A DNA stretch of 48,002 nucleotides from an uncultured Gammaproteobacteria bacterium. Lineage in GTDB: Bacteria; Pseudomonadota; Gammaproteobacteria; PS1; Pseudothioglobaceae. Positions 1 through 8,417 of this stretch are shown here, piece by piece. The position numbers and the translations under genes are program-made. Every line of letters starts with the position of its first letter. Position 1 is the first letter of the stretch. The stretch lies in assembly GCA_913020715.1 (NCBI GenBank), contig CAJVZH010000015.1, positions 1 to 48,002 on the forward strand, written 5' to 3'. The notes beneath the pieces were generated by a model. It was not told where the DNA came from, did no database searches, and was given only the letters and a program-made list of their open reading frames with translations.

Positions 1-579
1 TATAGAATTATTTATATACACGTTCCAAGCGCTATTATGTCAATGACCGTTTATGGCATTATGGCCATTGCTGGTGGTATTGGTCTTATTTGGCAAATTA
101 AAATGGCCGAAGTGGTGGCTAAAGTTTCCGCACCCATTGGCGCCGCCTTTACGATTATAGCTTTAGCAACAGGCGCTATTTGGGGTAAGCCGATGTGGGG
201 CACTTGGTGGGTTTGGGACGCAAGATTAACTTCTGAGTTGATTTTGTTGTTCTTGTATTTGGCTTACATGTCGCTTAACAATGCTTTTGATAACCCTCGT
301 ACCGCGGCCAAGGCCAGTTCTATTTTGGCCATTGTTGGCTTGGTTAATTTGCCTATTATTCATTATTCGGTTAAATGGTGGAATACATTACACCAAGGCT
401 ATACGGTTGGCACGGGCGGGCTGAAAGACCCTGATATGGGTATAGCGCTTGGTATTATGTTTTTAGTCTTTGTTCTACTTTACGCTGCGTTGGTCACCAT
501 TAAGGCCAAAACCGAAGTGCTTACTAGAGAGCAAAATTCTCGCTGGGTGAAGGATCTCGTCAATGGAGAGCGCTCATGA
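1..579 (+). CDS. ccmC: Haem exporter/transfer protein CcmC (5' end missing)
   Basis: CcmC is an inner-membrane protein of the cytochrome c maturation system I; it presents haem in the periplasm to the chaperone CcmE. The reading frame is open from base 1 and reads YRIIYIHVPSAI before the first internal Met at 37, matching the family's conserved HVP region, so the gene begins upstream of the window. The tryptophan-rich haem-handling motif WGTWWVWD is present, followed by the conserved segment VNLPIIHYSVKWWNTLHQG. Several hydrophobic segments are visible. The stop overlaps the start of ccmD (ATGA), as in a translationally coupled ccm operon. Confidence 0.95.
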   Translation, partial: YRIIYIHVPSAIMSMTVYGIMAIAGGIGLIWQIKMAEVVAKVSAPIGAAFTIIALATGAIWGKPMWGTWWVWDARLTSELILLFLYLAYMSLNNAFDNPRTAAKASSILAIVGLVNLPIIHYSVKWWNTLHQGYTVGTGGLKDPDMGIALGIMFLVFVLLYAALVTIKAKTEVLTREQNSRWVKDLVNGERS

Positions 580-749
580 CTTTAATGGAGTATTTTTCAT
601 TTCTGCCTTACGGAAAATACGCTTTCTACGTGTGGTCTGCTTACGGCGTTGCCTTCATCACCGTGGCCACGCTTTTTATTCGTGCTAGAAGTCATCACAA
701 ACAAACTTTGATTACACTCAGCAATAAATACAGCCGACAAAATGACTAA
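576..749 (+). CDS. ccmD: Haem exporter accessory protein CcmD
   Basis: This is a 57-aa membrane protein. In system I cytochrome c maturation, CcmD is a small single-pass protein that helps release holo-CcmE from the CcmABC complex. The sequence starts MTLMEYFSFLPYGKYAFYVW, has one membrane segment at about residues 15-36 and then a basic tail (RARSHHK), which is the usual CcmD pattern. The ATG overlaps the ccmC stop and the end overlaps the ccmE start by 8 bases. Assignment rests on size, topology, the Y-x-x-Y/VW pattern and position; the family is poorly conserved. Confidence 0.85.
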   Translation: MTLMEYFSFLPYGKYAFYVWSAYGVAFITVATLFIRARSHHKQTLITLSNKYSRQND

Positions 750-1164
750 ACGACAAAACAGGATGGCGCTAGTTGCAATGCTGGTTCTGGGCATTTCTTT
801 GGCTGGCTATTTCGCCCTTAAGGCTTTTAATGACAATTTATTGTATTTTTTCACCCCAACGGATGTAGTGGAAGGGCGTGCTCCGATTGGCAAGAGTTTT
901 CGCATAGGTGGCTTGGTTGAAACTGATAGCGTTATACGTGATGACATGAAAGTAAGCTTTACTTTAACCGACACTGCAAACAGCATACAGGTGAACTATG
1001 TTGGCATACTGCCCGATTTGTTTCGTGAGGGGCAAGGTATTGTTGCTACTGGTTCGTTCAGTCAAGAGGTGTTTGTCGCCAGTGAAGTGCTGGCAAAACA
1101 CGATGAAAACTATATGCCGCCTGAAGTTGCCGACGCCCTTGAAAAGGCAAAGCAGTCAAAGTGA
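742..1164 (+). CDS. ccmE: Cytochrome c-type biogenesis haem chaperone CcmE
   Basis: CcmE binds haem covalently in the periplasm and passes it to the CcmF/H ligation machinery. The 140-aa protein has an N-terminal membrane anchor (about residues 8-26), the beta-barrel motif RIGGLVE, the conserved VGILPDLFREGQG segment and the haem-attachment motif VLAKHDENY with His120. Length and motifs are normal for the family. It overlaps ccmD by 8 bases at its start and ccmG by 4 bases (GTGA) at its end, so all four genes are one operon. Confidence 0.97.
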   Translation: MTKRQNRMALVAMLVLGISLAGYFALKAFNDNLLYFFTPTDVVEGRAPIGKSFRIGGLVETDSVIRDDMKVSFTLTDTANSIQVNYVGILPDLFREGQGIVATGSFSQEVFVASEVLAKHDENYMPPEVADALEKAKQSK

Positions 1165-1685
1165 AGAAACTGATACCGTTGATTGGCTTTATTGTTATTG
1201 CCACCTTTCTTTATGTATCGCTCAGTTCGAACCCCAGAGAATTGCCATCGCCTTTTTTAGGTAAAGCTTTTCCAGACATTGAAGTCGACGATTTTTATAC
1301 GGGCGAAAGTGTTTCGCTTCGTGACACCTTTAGAGGTGGCAGCACACTTGTTAACGTGTGGGCTTCATGGTGCGTAACTTGTCGTGCAGAGCACCAAGTG
1401 CTAATGAGTATTTCTAAGGGTGAATCAATACAACTTATAGGTCTTAATTATAAGGATACCCGAGCAGACGCAAACAAGATGCTTGGGGTTATGGGTAATC
1501 CGTTTGATTTGATTGTGTTTGACCCTAAGGGCGAGGCGGGTCTTGAGTTGGGTGTTTATGCAACACCAGAAACGTTCCTTGTGAGCCAGCAAGGAGTCAT
1601 TCTTTATAGGCATATCGGTGAGATTACACAAAAAATTTGGTTAGAAGATTTTTTACCCCATATTCAAAAAAAGAATAAACCATAA
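1161..1685 (+). CDS. ccmG: Thiol:disulfide interchange protein CcmG/DsbE
   Basis: This is a membrane-tethered periplasmic thioredoxin that keeps apocytochrome c cysteines reduced for haem attachment. The 174-aa protein has one N-terminal membrane anchor (about 4-22), the active site WCVTC (Cys71/Cys74; E. coli CcmG has WCPTC) and the cis-proline region YATPETFLV. It starts with GTG inside the ccmE stop. In the usual ccmABCDEFGH order ccmF lies between ccmE and ccmG; here the two genes overlap directly, so ccmF is absent from this place, and no ccmH follows before hupB. Confidence 0.93.
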   Translation: MKKLIPLIGFIVIATFLYVSLSSNPRELPSPFLGKAFPDIEVDDFYTGESVSLRDTFRGGSTLVNVWASWCVTCRAEHQVLMSISKGESIQLIGLNYKDTRADANKMLGVMGNPFDLIVFDPKGEAGLELGVYATPETFLVSQQGVILYRHIGEITQKIWLEDFLPHIQKKNKP

Positions 1686-1835
1686 TATTTCAATTTTATT
1701 ATTTGCATTTATATAGGGTTTATTTGCCGAAACCCGCTTGACAGCGGGGCTGAATAATGGATAATCAAATGCAGGATTAGAAATAGTCTGCGCATTTTGT
1801 AATAAAAATTGTCAAACAAAAAAGGAGAATAGGAT

Positions 1836-2108
1836 ATGAACAAATCAGATCTAGTCGCGGCAATTGCCGATGGCTCAGGACTAACAAAAGCAGACGCTGC
1901 TCGCGCATTGGCTGCAACAACAGATGCCATTTCAGGTGCATTAGCAGGTGGTGACACTGTTGCAATCACAGGTTTCGGTAGTTTTTTAGTTAGAGAGCGT
2001 GCAGCACGCACGGGACGTAACCCTCAAACAGGTGCTACGATCCAAATTTCAGCTTCTAAAGTGCCAGCATTTAAAGCAGGAAAATTATTAAAGGAATCTG
2101 TTAACTAA
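1836..2108 (+). CDS. hupB: DNA-binding protein HU (beta-type)
   Basis: HU is a small nucleoid protein that bends DNA as a dimer. The 90-aa sequence matches the DNABII family across its full length: N-terminal [11 protein letters not shown], the ITGFGSFLV core and the DNA-binding arm RTGRNPQTG followed by the [15 protein letters not shown] end. A strong ribosome binding site (AAGGAGA) sits at about 1822-1828. A lone hupB upstream of tRNA genes and ppiD is a common gammaproteobacterial arrangement; lon, often the upstream neighbour, is replaced here by the ccm operon. Confidence 0.97.
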   Translation: MNKSDLVAAIADGSGLTKADAARALAATTDAISGALAGGDTVAITGFGSFLVRERAARTGRNPQTGATIQISASKVPAFKAGKLLKESVN

Positions 2109-2130
2109 TCAGATTTTTTCGAAGTATAAT
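2101..2130 (+). promoter_or_regulatory. Candidate promoter for the tRNA-Val/tRNA-Asp operon
   Basis: A perfect TATAAT at 2125-2130 lies 18 bases after TTAACT (2101-2106, inside the end of hupB). A start about 7 bases downstream (near 2137) would fall within the left arm of the hupB terminator, so this transcript would lack the full hairpin and continue into the tRNAs. Sequence match seen; function inferred. Confidence 0.5.
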
Positions 2131-2166
2131 ATGCCCGTTTCCTGATTCGATTCGGGCATTTTTTTT
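2131..2166 (+). terminator. Rho-independent terminator of hupB
   Basis: A 7-bp stem ATGCCCG (2131-2137) / CGGGCAT (2153-2159) with a 15-base loop is followed by a run of T up to 2166, directly before the first tRNA base. Confidence 0.8.
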
Positions 2167-2242
2167 GGGCGCTTAGCTCAGTTGGGAGAGCATCGCCCTT
2201 ACAAGGCGAGGGTCACAAGTTCAAGTCTTGTAGCGCCCACCA
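2167..2242 (+). tRNA. tRNA-Val (anticodon TAC)
   Basis: A 76-base cloverleaf including an encoded CCA. Acceptor arm GGGCGCT/AGCGCCC; D arm GCTC...GAGC; anticodon arm TCGCC-CTTACAA-GGCGA with anticodon TAC; T arm ACAAG-TTCAAGT-CTTGT. Reads valine codons GTA/GTG. Confidence 0.97.
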
Positions 2243-2249
2243 AAAATTT

Positions 2250-2326
2250 GGAGCGGTAGTTCAGTTGGTTAGAACGCCTGCCTGTCACGCAGGAGGTCGC
2301 GGGTTCGACCCCCGTCCGCTCCGCCA
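2250..2326 (+). tRNA. tRNA-Asp (anticodon GTC)
   Basis: A 77-base cloverleaf with encoded CCA. Acceptor arm GGAGCGG/CCGCTCC; anticodon arm CCTGC-CTGTCAC-GCAGG with anticodon GTC; T arm with GTTCGAC. It lies 7 bases after tRNA-Val and is probably co-transcribed with it. Confidence 0.98.
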
Positions 2327-2419
2327 TATTTTTTAGAAAAATCAATGACTTAAAAATTGATAGAGCTAAAAACACCCTTATATTTCTCTTTATTTTTTGA
2401 TATTGAGAAAGGATTAAAA

Positions 2420-2449
2420 AAAGGCGCTCATTAGAGCGTCTTTTTTTTT
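2420..2449 (+). terminator. Terminator after the tRNA pair
   Basis: Stem AAAGGCGCTC (2420-2429) pairs with GAGCGTCTTT across an ATTA loop, with one G-T wobble, and is followed by nine T residues (2441-2449). It closes the tRNA operon about 95 bases after tRNA-Asp. Confidence 0.8.
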
Positions 2450-2555
2450 GTATAATAATCGACTTTTATCAAGGAAACTGTGGCCTTAGTTTGGTGTGAC
2501 TTTCAGCACTCAAATGTGAAGTTAACATTTGTTTTTCGCCACTAAAAATCAAAAC

Positions 2556-4403
2556 ATGTTAGGTGCAATAAAAAATAAATCTAAAGGCTGGGTTGCCTAT
2601 TTAATCGTAGGTCTTCTTTCTGTCCCGTTTGCCTTGTTTGGCATTGCGTCATATCTTGGCCCAAGCAACAATCCGGCAGTAGCGAAAGTATATGGCGAGG
2701 AGATTGATTATGCCTCCTATGCTAAGTTGTTGGAAAGTAATCGCCGTCAAAACCAAATTGAGCTTGGCGCCGATTACACGGATGAGGTTGACAAAATCTT
2801 AAAAGAAAAATTGATTGATCTCATGGTTACTCAAAAATTGTTTGAGATGATGGTTGACTCTCTTGAACTGGTAACGGTTGAGCAAGAAGTGATCGAGTCT
2901 ATAAGGGCTGATGCAAAATTCCATGAAAAAGGTGTTTACTCTCAAGATCTTTATGAAAAAAGATTGCGTCTAGAGGGGTATGAGTCTACTAGAGTCTACT
3001 TTGATGAGCAATCTGAACAATTAAATAGTGATCAACTTACTCGCAATTTAGCACAATCTGCGCTGACAACCAGCGCTCAGTCGAATCAACTCAATGCATT
3101 GGCCGCACAAGAAAGAGAGGTTGCTTTTATCGCATTTAACACTGCGAATTTTGCTGATCAGATCGCAATTGATGGCGTACAAGTCTCTGAGTATTACAAT
3201 GATAATCTGGCAAATTTTGTCTCCCCTCCTCAAGTTAAAGTTAGCTATATTGAGTTGTCCCGAAGTGATGTCGCTTCGCCTGAAGATGCTGATGAGCAGA
3301 CACTGTTGGATCTTTATGATGATGAGAAACAACGCTTCGCCACCGATGAAACAAGAAAGGCGCAACATATTCTTGTTAAAACTGAAGAAGAGGCTTCTTC
3401 AATTTTGGGCAAACTTAATTCTGGTGCTGACTTTTTTGAAATGGCAAAAGAGCATTCTATTGACTACTCCACAAATATTGTGGGTGGTGATTTAGGCTAC
3501 TTCGAGCGTGAGCGCATGGTGCCAGAGTTTGACAAAGTGGTCTTTGATTTGGGTGCTGGTGAGACGAGCGGCGTTGTTAAAACACAATTTGGCTATCATA
3601 TTATTAAGGTAAATGATATTGCTGAGGCTAGCGTGAAGTTATTTGCCGACGTTAAAAGTGAACTGCAGGAAATATACAAAGAAAAATTCATTACAAACGA
3701 GCTTTACAGTTTGCAAGCAGAGTTGGTAAGTTTGGCTTATGAAGAGCCAATTGATATAGTTGCCGACCAGTTTGGTCTTGAAATGCAATCTTCTGATTTT
3801 TTCCCTGCTACAAGTTCTGCCCATGATGCAAAGTTTGTAAAGGCCGCGTACAGCGATGTGGTGCTGGGCGGCGAGAATTCTGACGTTCTTGAAATTGGCA
3901 ACACGTATGTTGTTTTAAGTTTGATTGATGAGCGGCCGTCGAGCCAAAAAGCGCTGGACGAGGTTTATGCGGAAGTGGAGTCTTTGTTGAAAACAATCGA
4001 GGCGAAAGTTGTTATTGCGGATTTGGCTCAAGAGATCGCCAGTGAGCTATCAAGTGGTAACCATTCAAACGCAAATTCTTTAATCAGTAATAACGGCCTT
4101 GAATGGAAGGACGAGAGCTGGATTGGAAGAAGAACTGAGTTGCCTTTTGGGGTTGCTGTTGTAGCCTATAAAATGCCTAATCCAAGCGATTTAAATGCAT
4201 CCTACGTTGCTCAAAATATGGATGGCGTGACCACGGTATTGGTCAGAGTGAGTGATGTAAGGTTGGCTGAAAACGGTGAGTCTGGCTGGCCTGCAGTGCA
4301 GTCGCTTGAAATAATGAATGAGTGGTCTGCAAGTTTAATTAAGAGCCTTAGAGAGTCGGCTGACAAGTCTGGTGATATTCAGATCTTCTCTGAGTTCCTT
4401 TAG
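2556..4403 (+). CDS. ppiD: Periplasmic folding chaperone PpiD (peptidyl-prolyl isomerase)
   Basis: PpiD is an inner-membrane-anchored periplasmic chaperone near the Sec translocon that helps newly exported proteins fold. The 615-aa product starts MLGAIKNKSKGWVAYLIVGL, the typical PpiD anchor: basic cytoplasmic tip and one membrane helix (about residues 12-32). SurA-N-like helices follow, and a parvulin domain lies at about residues 267-356 (KAQHILVK ... GGDLGYF ... FGYHIIKV). The ATG at 2556 is chosen over an upstream TTG because it gives the conserved N-terminus. Its position after hupB and tRNAs is conserved synteny. It converges on fabI, with a shared terminator between them. Confidence 0.93.
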   Translation: MLGAIKNKSKGWVAYLIVGLLSVPFALFGIASYLGPSNNPAVAKVYGEEIDYASYAKLLESNRRQNQIELGADYTDEVDKILKEKLIDLMVTQKLFEMMVDSLELVTVEQEVIESIRADAKFHEKGVYSQDLYEKRLRLEGYESTRVYFDEQSEQLNSDQLTRNLAQSALTTSAQSNQLNALAAQEREVAFIAFNTANFADQIAIDGVQVSEYYNDNLANFVSPPQVKVSYIELSRSDVASPEDADEQTLLDLYDDEKQRFATDETRKAQHILVKTEEEASSILGKLNSGADFFEMAKEHSIDYSTNIVGGDLGYFERERMVPEFDKVVFDLGAGETSGVVKTQFGYHIIKVNDIAEASVKLFADVKSELQEIYKEKFITNELYSLQAELVSLAYEEPIDIVADQFGLEMQSSDFFPATSSAHDAKFVKAAYSDVVLGGENSDVLEIGNTYVVLSLIDERPSSQKALDEVYAEVESLLKTIEAKVVIADLAQEIASELSSGNHSNANSLISNNGLEWKDESWIGRRTELPFGVAVVAYKMPNPSDLNASYVAQNMDGVTTVLVRVSDVRLAENGESGWPAVQSLEIMNEWSASLIKSLRESADKSGDIQIFSEFL

Positions 4404-4411
4404 CATCCAAC

Positions 4412-4439
4412 AAAAACCCCGATTAAATCGGGGTTTTTT
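4412..4439. terminator. Bidirectional terminator between ppiD and fabI
   Basis: AAAAACCCCGAT (4412-4423) pairs perfectly with ATCGGGGTTTTT across a TAA loop. The A-run on one side and the T-run on the other let it work for both convergent genes. Confidence 0.92.
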
Positions 4440-4461
4440 ATGTCGTTAGCTAGTGATTTAT

Positions 4462-5244
4462 TTAGATGGGGCCGGCATCATAAAAACTGTAACCGGCATC
4501 GACATAAGTCACTTCGCCAGTAATGCCAGAGGCAAGGTTAGAGCACAGGAATGCGGCTGAGTTGCCCACTTCTTCAATCGTTACGTTGCGTTTAAGAGCG
4601 GAGCTGCGTGCAGCGTAATCAAGTAAGCCTCCAAAGTCTTTAATACCACTTGCCGCTAGAGTTTTAATTGGGCCAGCTGAAATCGCATTAACACGAATGC
4701 CTTTTTCTTCGCCAAGAGCAACAGCCATATAGCGAACATTAGCCTCTAATGATGCTTTTGCAACACCCATAATATTGTAATTTGGAATGGCTCTTATAGC
4801 GCCAAGATAGCTAAGTGTCAGCAAGGCGCCGTTATCATTAAGCATTGGTAGTGCTTCTTTTGCAAGCGCAGTAAAGCTGTATGAGCTAATCTCATGGGCA
4901 CTGGCAAAATTCTCCCTAGTTGTGGCTTCAACGTAATTACCATCTAAGGCATCACGAGGGGCATGAGCAACGGAGTGTACTAAAATATCGAATGAATCCC
5001 ACGATTGCTTTAGCTCGGAGAATGTTTGTTTGATGCCCTCATCGGTACCAACATCACAAGGGATGACAATAGATGAGTTACAAACGGCAGCGCATTTATC
5101 AACACGCTTTTTTAGTTTCTCTGTTTGGTAGGTCAGTGCGATTTCACAGCCTTGTTTAGCCATTGCCTCAGCGATGCCCCATGCAATTGATCGGTTTGAA
5201 GCAACACCAACAATTAGTGCTCTTTTGCCCGTTAAAAAACCCAT
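4462..5244 (-). CDS. fabI: Enoyl-[acyl-carrier-protein] reductase FabI
   Basis: FabI catalyses the NADH-dependent last step of each fatty acid elongation cycle in the cytoplasm. The 260-aa product starts [20 protein letters not shown] (nucleotide-binding loop) and has the catalytic residues Tyr146 (SYLGA), Tyr156 and Lys163 ([11 protein letters not shown]) at the same numbers as E. coli FabI. The start at 5244 is supported by a GGAGA ribosome binding site about 8 bases upstream and by the family N-terminus; a 41-residue longer frame upstream is rejected. It is divergent from lspA. Confidence 0.97.
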   Translation of the reverse strand: MGFLTGKRALIVGVASNRSIAWGIAEAMAKQGCEIALTYQTEKLKKRVDKCAAVCNSSIVIPCDVGTDEGIKQTFSELKQSWDSFDILVHSVAHAPRDALDGNYVEATTRENFASAHEISSYSFTALAKEALPMLNDNGALLTLSYLGAIRAIPNYNIMGVAKASLEANVRYMAVALGEEKGIRVNAISAGPIKTLAASGIKDFGGLLDYAARSSALKRNVTIEEVGNSAAFLCSNLASGITGEVTYVDAGYSFYDAGPI

Positions 5245-5381
5245 AATTTCTCCAGAATATTTATAATTTGTATGATGTTGAATTATATGCTGGGTAAACA
5301 GTATATGCCATGAAATTTGCACCTTTGGTGGTAAACATGCTACTTGCTTGGTTTCAAGGTGAACCACTGAATGATAACAAT

Positions 5382-5858
5382 ATGAAGCACAAAATTTACT
5401 ACTTATCTAGCTTTGGCTTGTTGACGCTTGATCAACTCTCTAAGCAGGTTGTTGCGTCAACATTCTCTTTGGGTGAGTCGCTTAGTGTAACTTCATTTTT
5501 CAGTTGGAGTTATGTGCAAAACAGCGGCGCTGCTTTTAGTCTGTTGGCGGATAGTGGTAATAACCAGCGTTATTTTCTATTGAGTGTTTCACTCATTGCT
5601 TCGCTAGCATTAATTGTTTGGATGTGTAAAACCGCGCCGACATTGCGCCAAAGACTCCTGGGTCAGTCAATTTTGCTTGCAGGTGCAATAGGTAATTTGA
5701 TCGACAGGGCGCTCTATGGTTCGGTTATTGATTTTATTGATTTGCATTATGGCGGGTTCTATTGGCCAGTTTTTAATCTTGCTGACAGTTTTATTTTAAT
5801 CGGTGTTGCTCTGTTGTTGTTTGAGGGTAAGCATGCAAATGCTAGTAGTGAACTCTAA
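5382..5858 (+). CDS. lspA: Lipoprotein signal peptidase (signal peptidase II)
   Basis: LspA cleaves the signal peptides of lipid-modified prolipoproteins at the inner membrane. The 158-aa product has four membrane segments, the conserved QNSGAAFS motif, GNLIDR, and the two catalytic aspartates in SVIDFID (Asp117) and FNLADS (Asp135). The start at 5382 (MKHKIYYL) gives the normal family length; an upstream in-frame ATG at 5310 would add 24 residues and lies in the fabI promoter region. The fabI and lspA starts are 137 bases apart and divergent. Confidence 0.95.
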   Translation: MKHKIYYLSSFGLLTLDQLSKQVVASTFSLGESLSVTSFFSWSYVQNSGAAFSLLADSGNNQRYFLLSVSLIASLALIVWMCKTAPTLRQRLLGQSILLAGAIGNLIDRALYGSVIDFIDLHYGGFYWPVFNLADSFILIGVALLLFEGKHANASSEL

Positions 5859-5927
5859 TAGTGCAGCGCTTATGCCAAGGCATTTTATAACTGGTAGAAT
5901 AGTGCTTTTTTCACAACATTTTTCTTT

Positions 5928-6500
5928 ATGAAAAAGTTATTTTCATTTGCACTAATGTTACTAATTGGCGGTGCCGCCAGTGCTGATTTACTCAAAATCT
6001 CTAAAAAAGGCATGACGCTTGAGCTCGATAAAACCAAATGGGCTTGCGTTTTGGATGAGGATTCAAAGCTCTATTGGGAAGTGAAAAGTGCCAAAGAAGG
6101 TTTACAATACGCACACAACACCTACACTTGGTTTGACGGCGAAAGCGGTGACGAAGATGGCGAATACTCACGCCATTGTTACTGGGCCCAAGGTTGCAAT
6201 ACCCTAGCTTATGTTGAGGCAATTAATGAAGAGTCACTCTGCTCGTTTACCGATTGGCGTTTGCCTAGTGTTAACGAACTAAAAACATTGGTTGATTATT
6301 ACGGTGACGCCGATGCGTTGATTGATGTGGCGTTTTTCCCGAACACCCAAGCCGACACCTATTGGACATCGACCACGGTGGAAAATAATGAATTTGTTGC
6401 CTACGAAGTGCCTTTTTCCTACGGCGGTTCAGTTGCTAGAGATAAGTATTTTGACACCTATATTCGATTAGTGAGAAGCAGTGCAGAACAGGTCGATTGA
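5928..6500 (+). CDS. Exported protein with DUF1566-type (Lcl C-terminal) domain
   Basis: The 190-aa product has a signal peptide (MKKLFSFALMLLIGGAASA, probable cleavage after residue 19). It then shows the hallmarks of the DUF1566/Lcl domain: WRLPSVNELKTLVDY, a Cys-containing CYWAQGC loop, TYWTST and a final YIRLVR strand. Proteins of this kind are common exported or surface proteins whose function is generally unknown; I do not assign one. The end overlaps recJ by 20 bases, so recJ translation may be coupled to it. Four Cys residues in the mature part could form disulfides. Confidence 0.75.
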   Translation: MKKLFSFALMLLIGGAASADLLKISKKGMTLELDKTKWACVLDEDSKLYWEVKSAKEGLQYAHNTYTWFDGESGDEDGEYSRHCYWAQGCNTLAYVEAINEESLCSFTDWRLPSVNELKTLVDYYGDADALIDVAFFPNTQADTYWTSTTVENNEFVAYEVPFSYGGSVARDKYFDTYIRLVRSSAEQVD

Positions 6501-8175
6501 CGAGGCCTTGCTGGCGTCATACTCTGACGATATTCCCGCCTTTTTAAAAAAAATATTCGCAGCTCGGTCGCTCCAAGAGTCCGATTTATCATTAAACCTA
6601 TCTGGCTTACTTAAGCCCAATTTCTCCCAGTTGGATGCGGCGATTGCGCTGTTGGAATCAGCCATAACATTTGATAAACGCATTCTCATTGTAGGTGACT
6701 TTGATGCTGACGGCGCAACAGCCAGTGCTGTTGCTGTTAAAGCACTGCGCTTAATGGGTGCTAAACAAGTTGATTTTCTGGTGCCAAACCGCTTTAAGCA
6801 TGGTTATGGTCTTAGCCCTGAAATTGTCATTGAGGCAAAACATGAGAAAGATCCAGATCTCATTATTACCGTTGATAACGGTATTTCTAGTATCGAAGGC
6901 ACGGCGTTAGCCCGCTCTTTTGACATCGATGTCATCATTACCGATCATCACCTGCCGAGTCACGAATTGCCAATGGCAAACGCCATCATTAATCCAAACA
7001 TGAATGGCTGCGATTTCCCTTCAAAAAATTTAGCAGGTGTTGGTGTTTGTTTTTATTTGTTTTCGGCGTTGAAAACCCACCTGCAAAAAACGAACTATTT
7101 TAGTGAAAGAAATGTTTCAATCCCTGATCTCAGAGAAGTGTTGGATTTGGTGGCCCTGGGTACAGTTGCAGATGTGGTGAAATTGGACAGAAATAACCGC
7201 ATTTTGATCAAAGAGGGCATTGAGCGAATTCGTCAAAAAAGATGCTCTAAGGGTATTCTAGCTATTCTGGAGCTAACCAAACGACCGGTGGAGACATTGC
7301 AAGCATCAGACCTGGGTTTTTCCGTTGCGCCGAGGATTAACGCCGCAGGACGACTGAGCGATATTTCTCAGGGTATTCGCTGCCTACTTTCTGATGATAT
7401 CAACGATGCTAGGCGCTACGCTGCTACGCTCGAGGATTTCAACAAGACAAGACGCCTAGAGCAAGAGAAAATGCAAACAGAGGCAAGTGCCATTGTTGCA
7501 AGGCAAGTGATTAATGACAGCCTGTTTGCGATAAGCCTGTTTGACGAGGGTTGGCATGAGGGTATTGTGGGTATTGTCGCTGGCAAAATTAAAGAGGACT
7601 ATCAGTGTCCCTGCGCGATTTTTGCCAAATCTGGCGAGTTATTGAAGGGCTCTATTCGTTCCATCCCGGAAGTGCACGTGAAGGATTTACTCGATTTAAT
7701 GGATAGAGGCACCCCAGGGTTAATTGAGAAATTTGGGGGTCATGCGATGGCGGCGGGACTTACTCTCAAACCTGAAAACTTTGAGATGTTTCAACGAGGC
7801 TTTTCTGATGCGGTTAACAATCATTTAAATGGCAAAAAACCGAGTGTCGAATTACTAACCGATGGCATGCTTGATGCAAGTGAAATTACACTGGCCAATG
7901 CTAGATTGCTGCAATTAGCTGGACCTTGGGGGCAGGGCTTTGAGGAACCAATTTTTTATGGTGATTTTGAACTGGTTGAGCAACGCATTGTGGGTGAAAA
8001 ACACCTTAAGTGCACTCTAAAGCAAGCGGGTGATTCTCGAATCTTCGAAGGCATTGCTTTTTTTCAAGACAAGCTTAAAGACAAAAATGTTCAAACTTCA
8101 TACCGTTTAAACGTTAATCATTTTCGTGGTGTCGATTCCCTACAATTGATGATTCAATCCTTAGAGAATACTTAG
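6481..8175 (+). CDS. recJ: Single-stranded-DNA-specific exonuclease RecJ
   Basis: RecJ is a 5'-3' single-strand exonuclease used in RecF-pathway recombination and mismatch repair. The 564-aa product has the DHH-family motifs GDFDADGAT (residues 72-80), VDNGISS, the DHH triad at 155-157, and the DHHA1 motif FGGHAMAAG at about 417-425, then a C-terminal OB-like domain (VGEKHLKC). It starts with GTG inside the end of the upstream exported-protein gene. Full length compared with E. coli RecJ (577 aa). Confidence 0.96.
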   Translation: MQNRSIDEALLASYSDDIPAFLKKIFAARSLQESDLSLNLSGLLKPNFSQLDAAIALLESAITFDKRILIVGDFDADGATASAVAVKALRLMGAKQVDFLVPNRFKHGYGLSPEIVIEAKHEKDPDLIITVDNGISSIEGTALARSFDIDVIITDHHLPSHELPMANAIINPNMNGCDFPSKNLAGVGVCFYLFSALKTHLQKTNYFSERNVSIPDLREVLDLVALGTVADVVKLDRNNRILIKEGIERIRQKRCSKGILAILELTKRPVETLQASDLGFSVAPRINAAGRLSDISQGIRCLLSDDINDARRYAATLEDFNKTRRLEQEKMQTEASAIVARQVINDSLFAISLFDEGWHEGIVGIVAGKIKEDYQCPCAIFAKSGELLKGSIRSIPEVHVKDLLDLMDRGTPGLIEKFGGHAMAAGLTLKPENFEMFQRGFSDAVNNHLNGKKPSVELLTDGMLDASEITLANARLLQLAGPWGQGFEEPIFYGDFELVEQRIVGEKHLKCTLKQAGDSRIFEGIAFFQDKLKDKNVQTSYRLNVNHFRGVDSLQLMIQSLENT

Positions 8176-8194
8176 TGCACCGCTATCAATAAAA

Positions 8195-8356
8195 TTAACC
8201 TCTAATTGCCGAAGGACAAGTCGCGCTGTCGTGAGCTGAGTTGTGACTATTTTGGTTGTAGTTATAGCCGGCGAAGCTCGATATAGAAACAGTCATAATG
8301 AAAAGAGCGGTTATTAGTATTTTGCTTTGCTTTAAAAGCATCGTATTATGTTTCAT
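8195..8356 (-). CDS. Small secreted peptide, 53 aa, unknown
   Basis: This short minus-strand reading frame begins MKHNTMLLKQSKILITALFI, a clear signal peptide, with likely cleavage in SISSFA/GYN. The mature part would be about 25 residues, rich in Asn, His and Ser, with a single Cys (YNYNQNSHNSAHDSATCPSA). A strong ribosome binding site (AGGAGA) lies 5 bases before the ATG, which supports real translation. It follows another secreted-protein gene on the same strand with a GC-rich hairpin between, and may be co-expressed with it. No family recognised. Confidence 0.6.
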   Translation of the reverse strand: MKHNTMLLKQSKILITALFIMTVSISSFAGYNYNQNSHNSAHDSATCPSAIRG

Positions 8357-8379
8357 AAAATCTCCTAATCAAGGTTTAC

Positions 8380-8401
8380 AGGCAGCCATTTCGGGCTGCC
8401 T
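8380..8401 (-). other. GC-rich hairpin between two secreted-protein genes
   Basis: AGGCAGCC (8380-8387) pairs perfectly with GGCTGCCT (8394-8401) over a 6-base loop. On the minus strand no T-run follows, so it looks more like a transcript-stabilising or processing hairpin than a full terminator. Confidence 0.55.
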
Positions 8402-8417
8402 AATATTGCGTTAAAAG

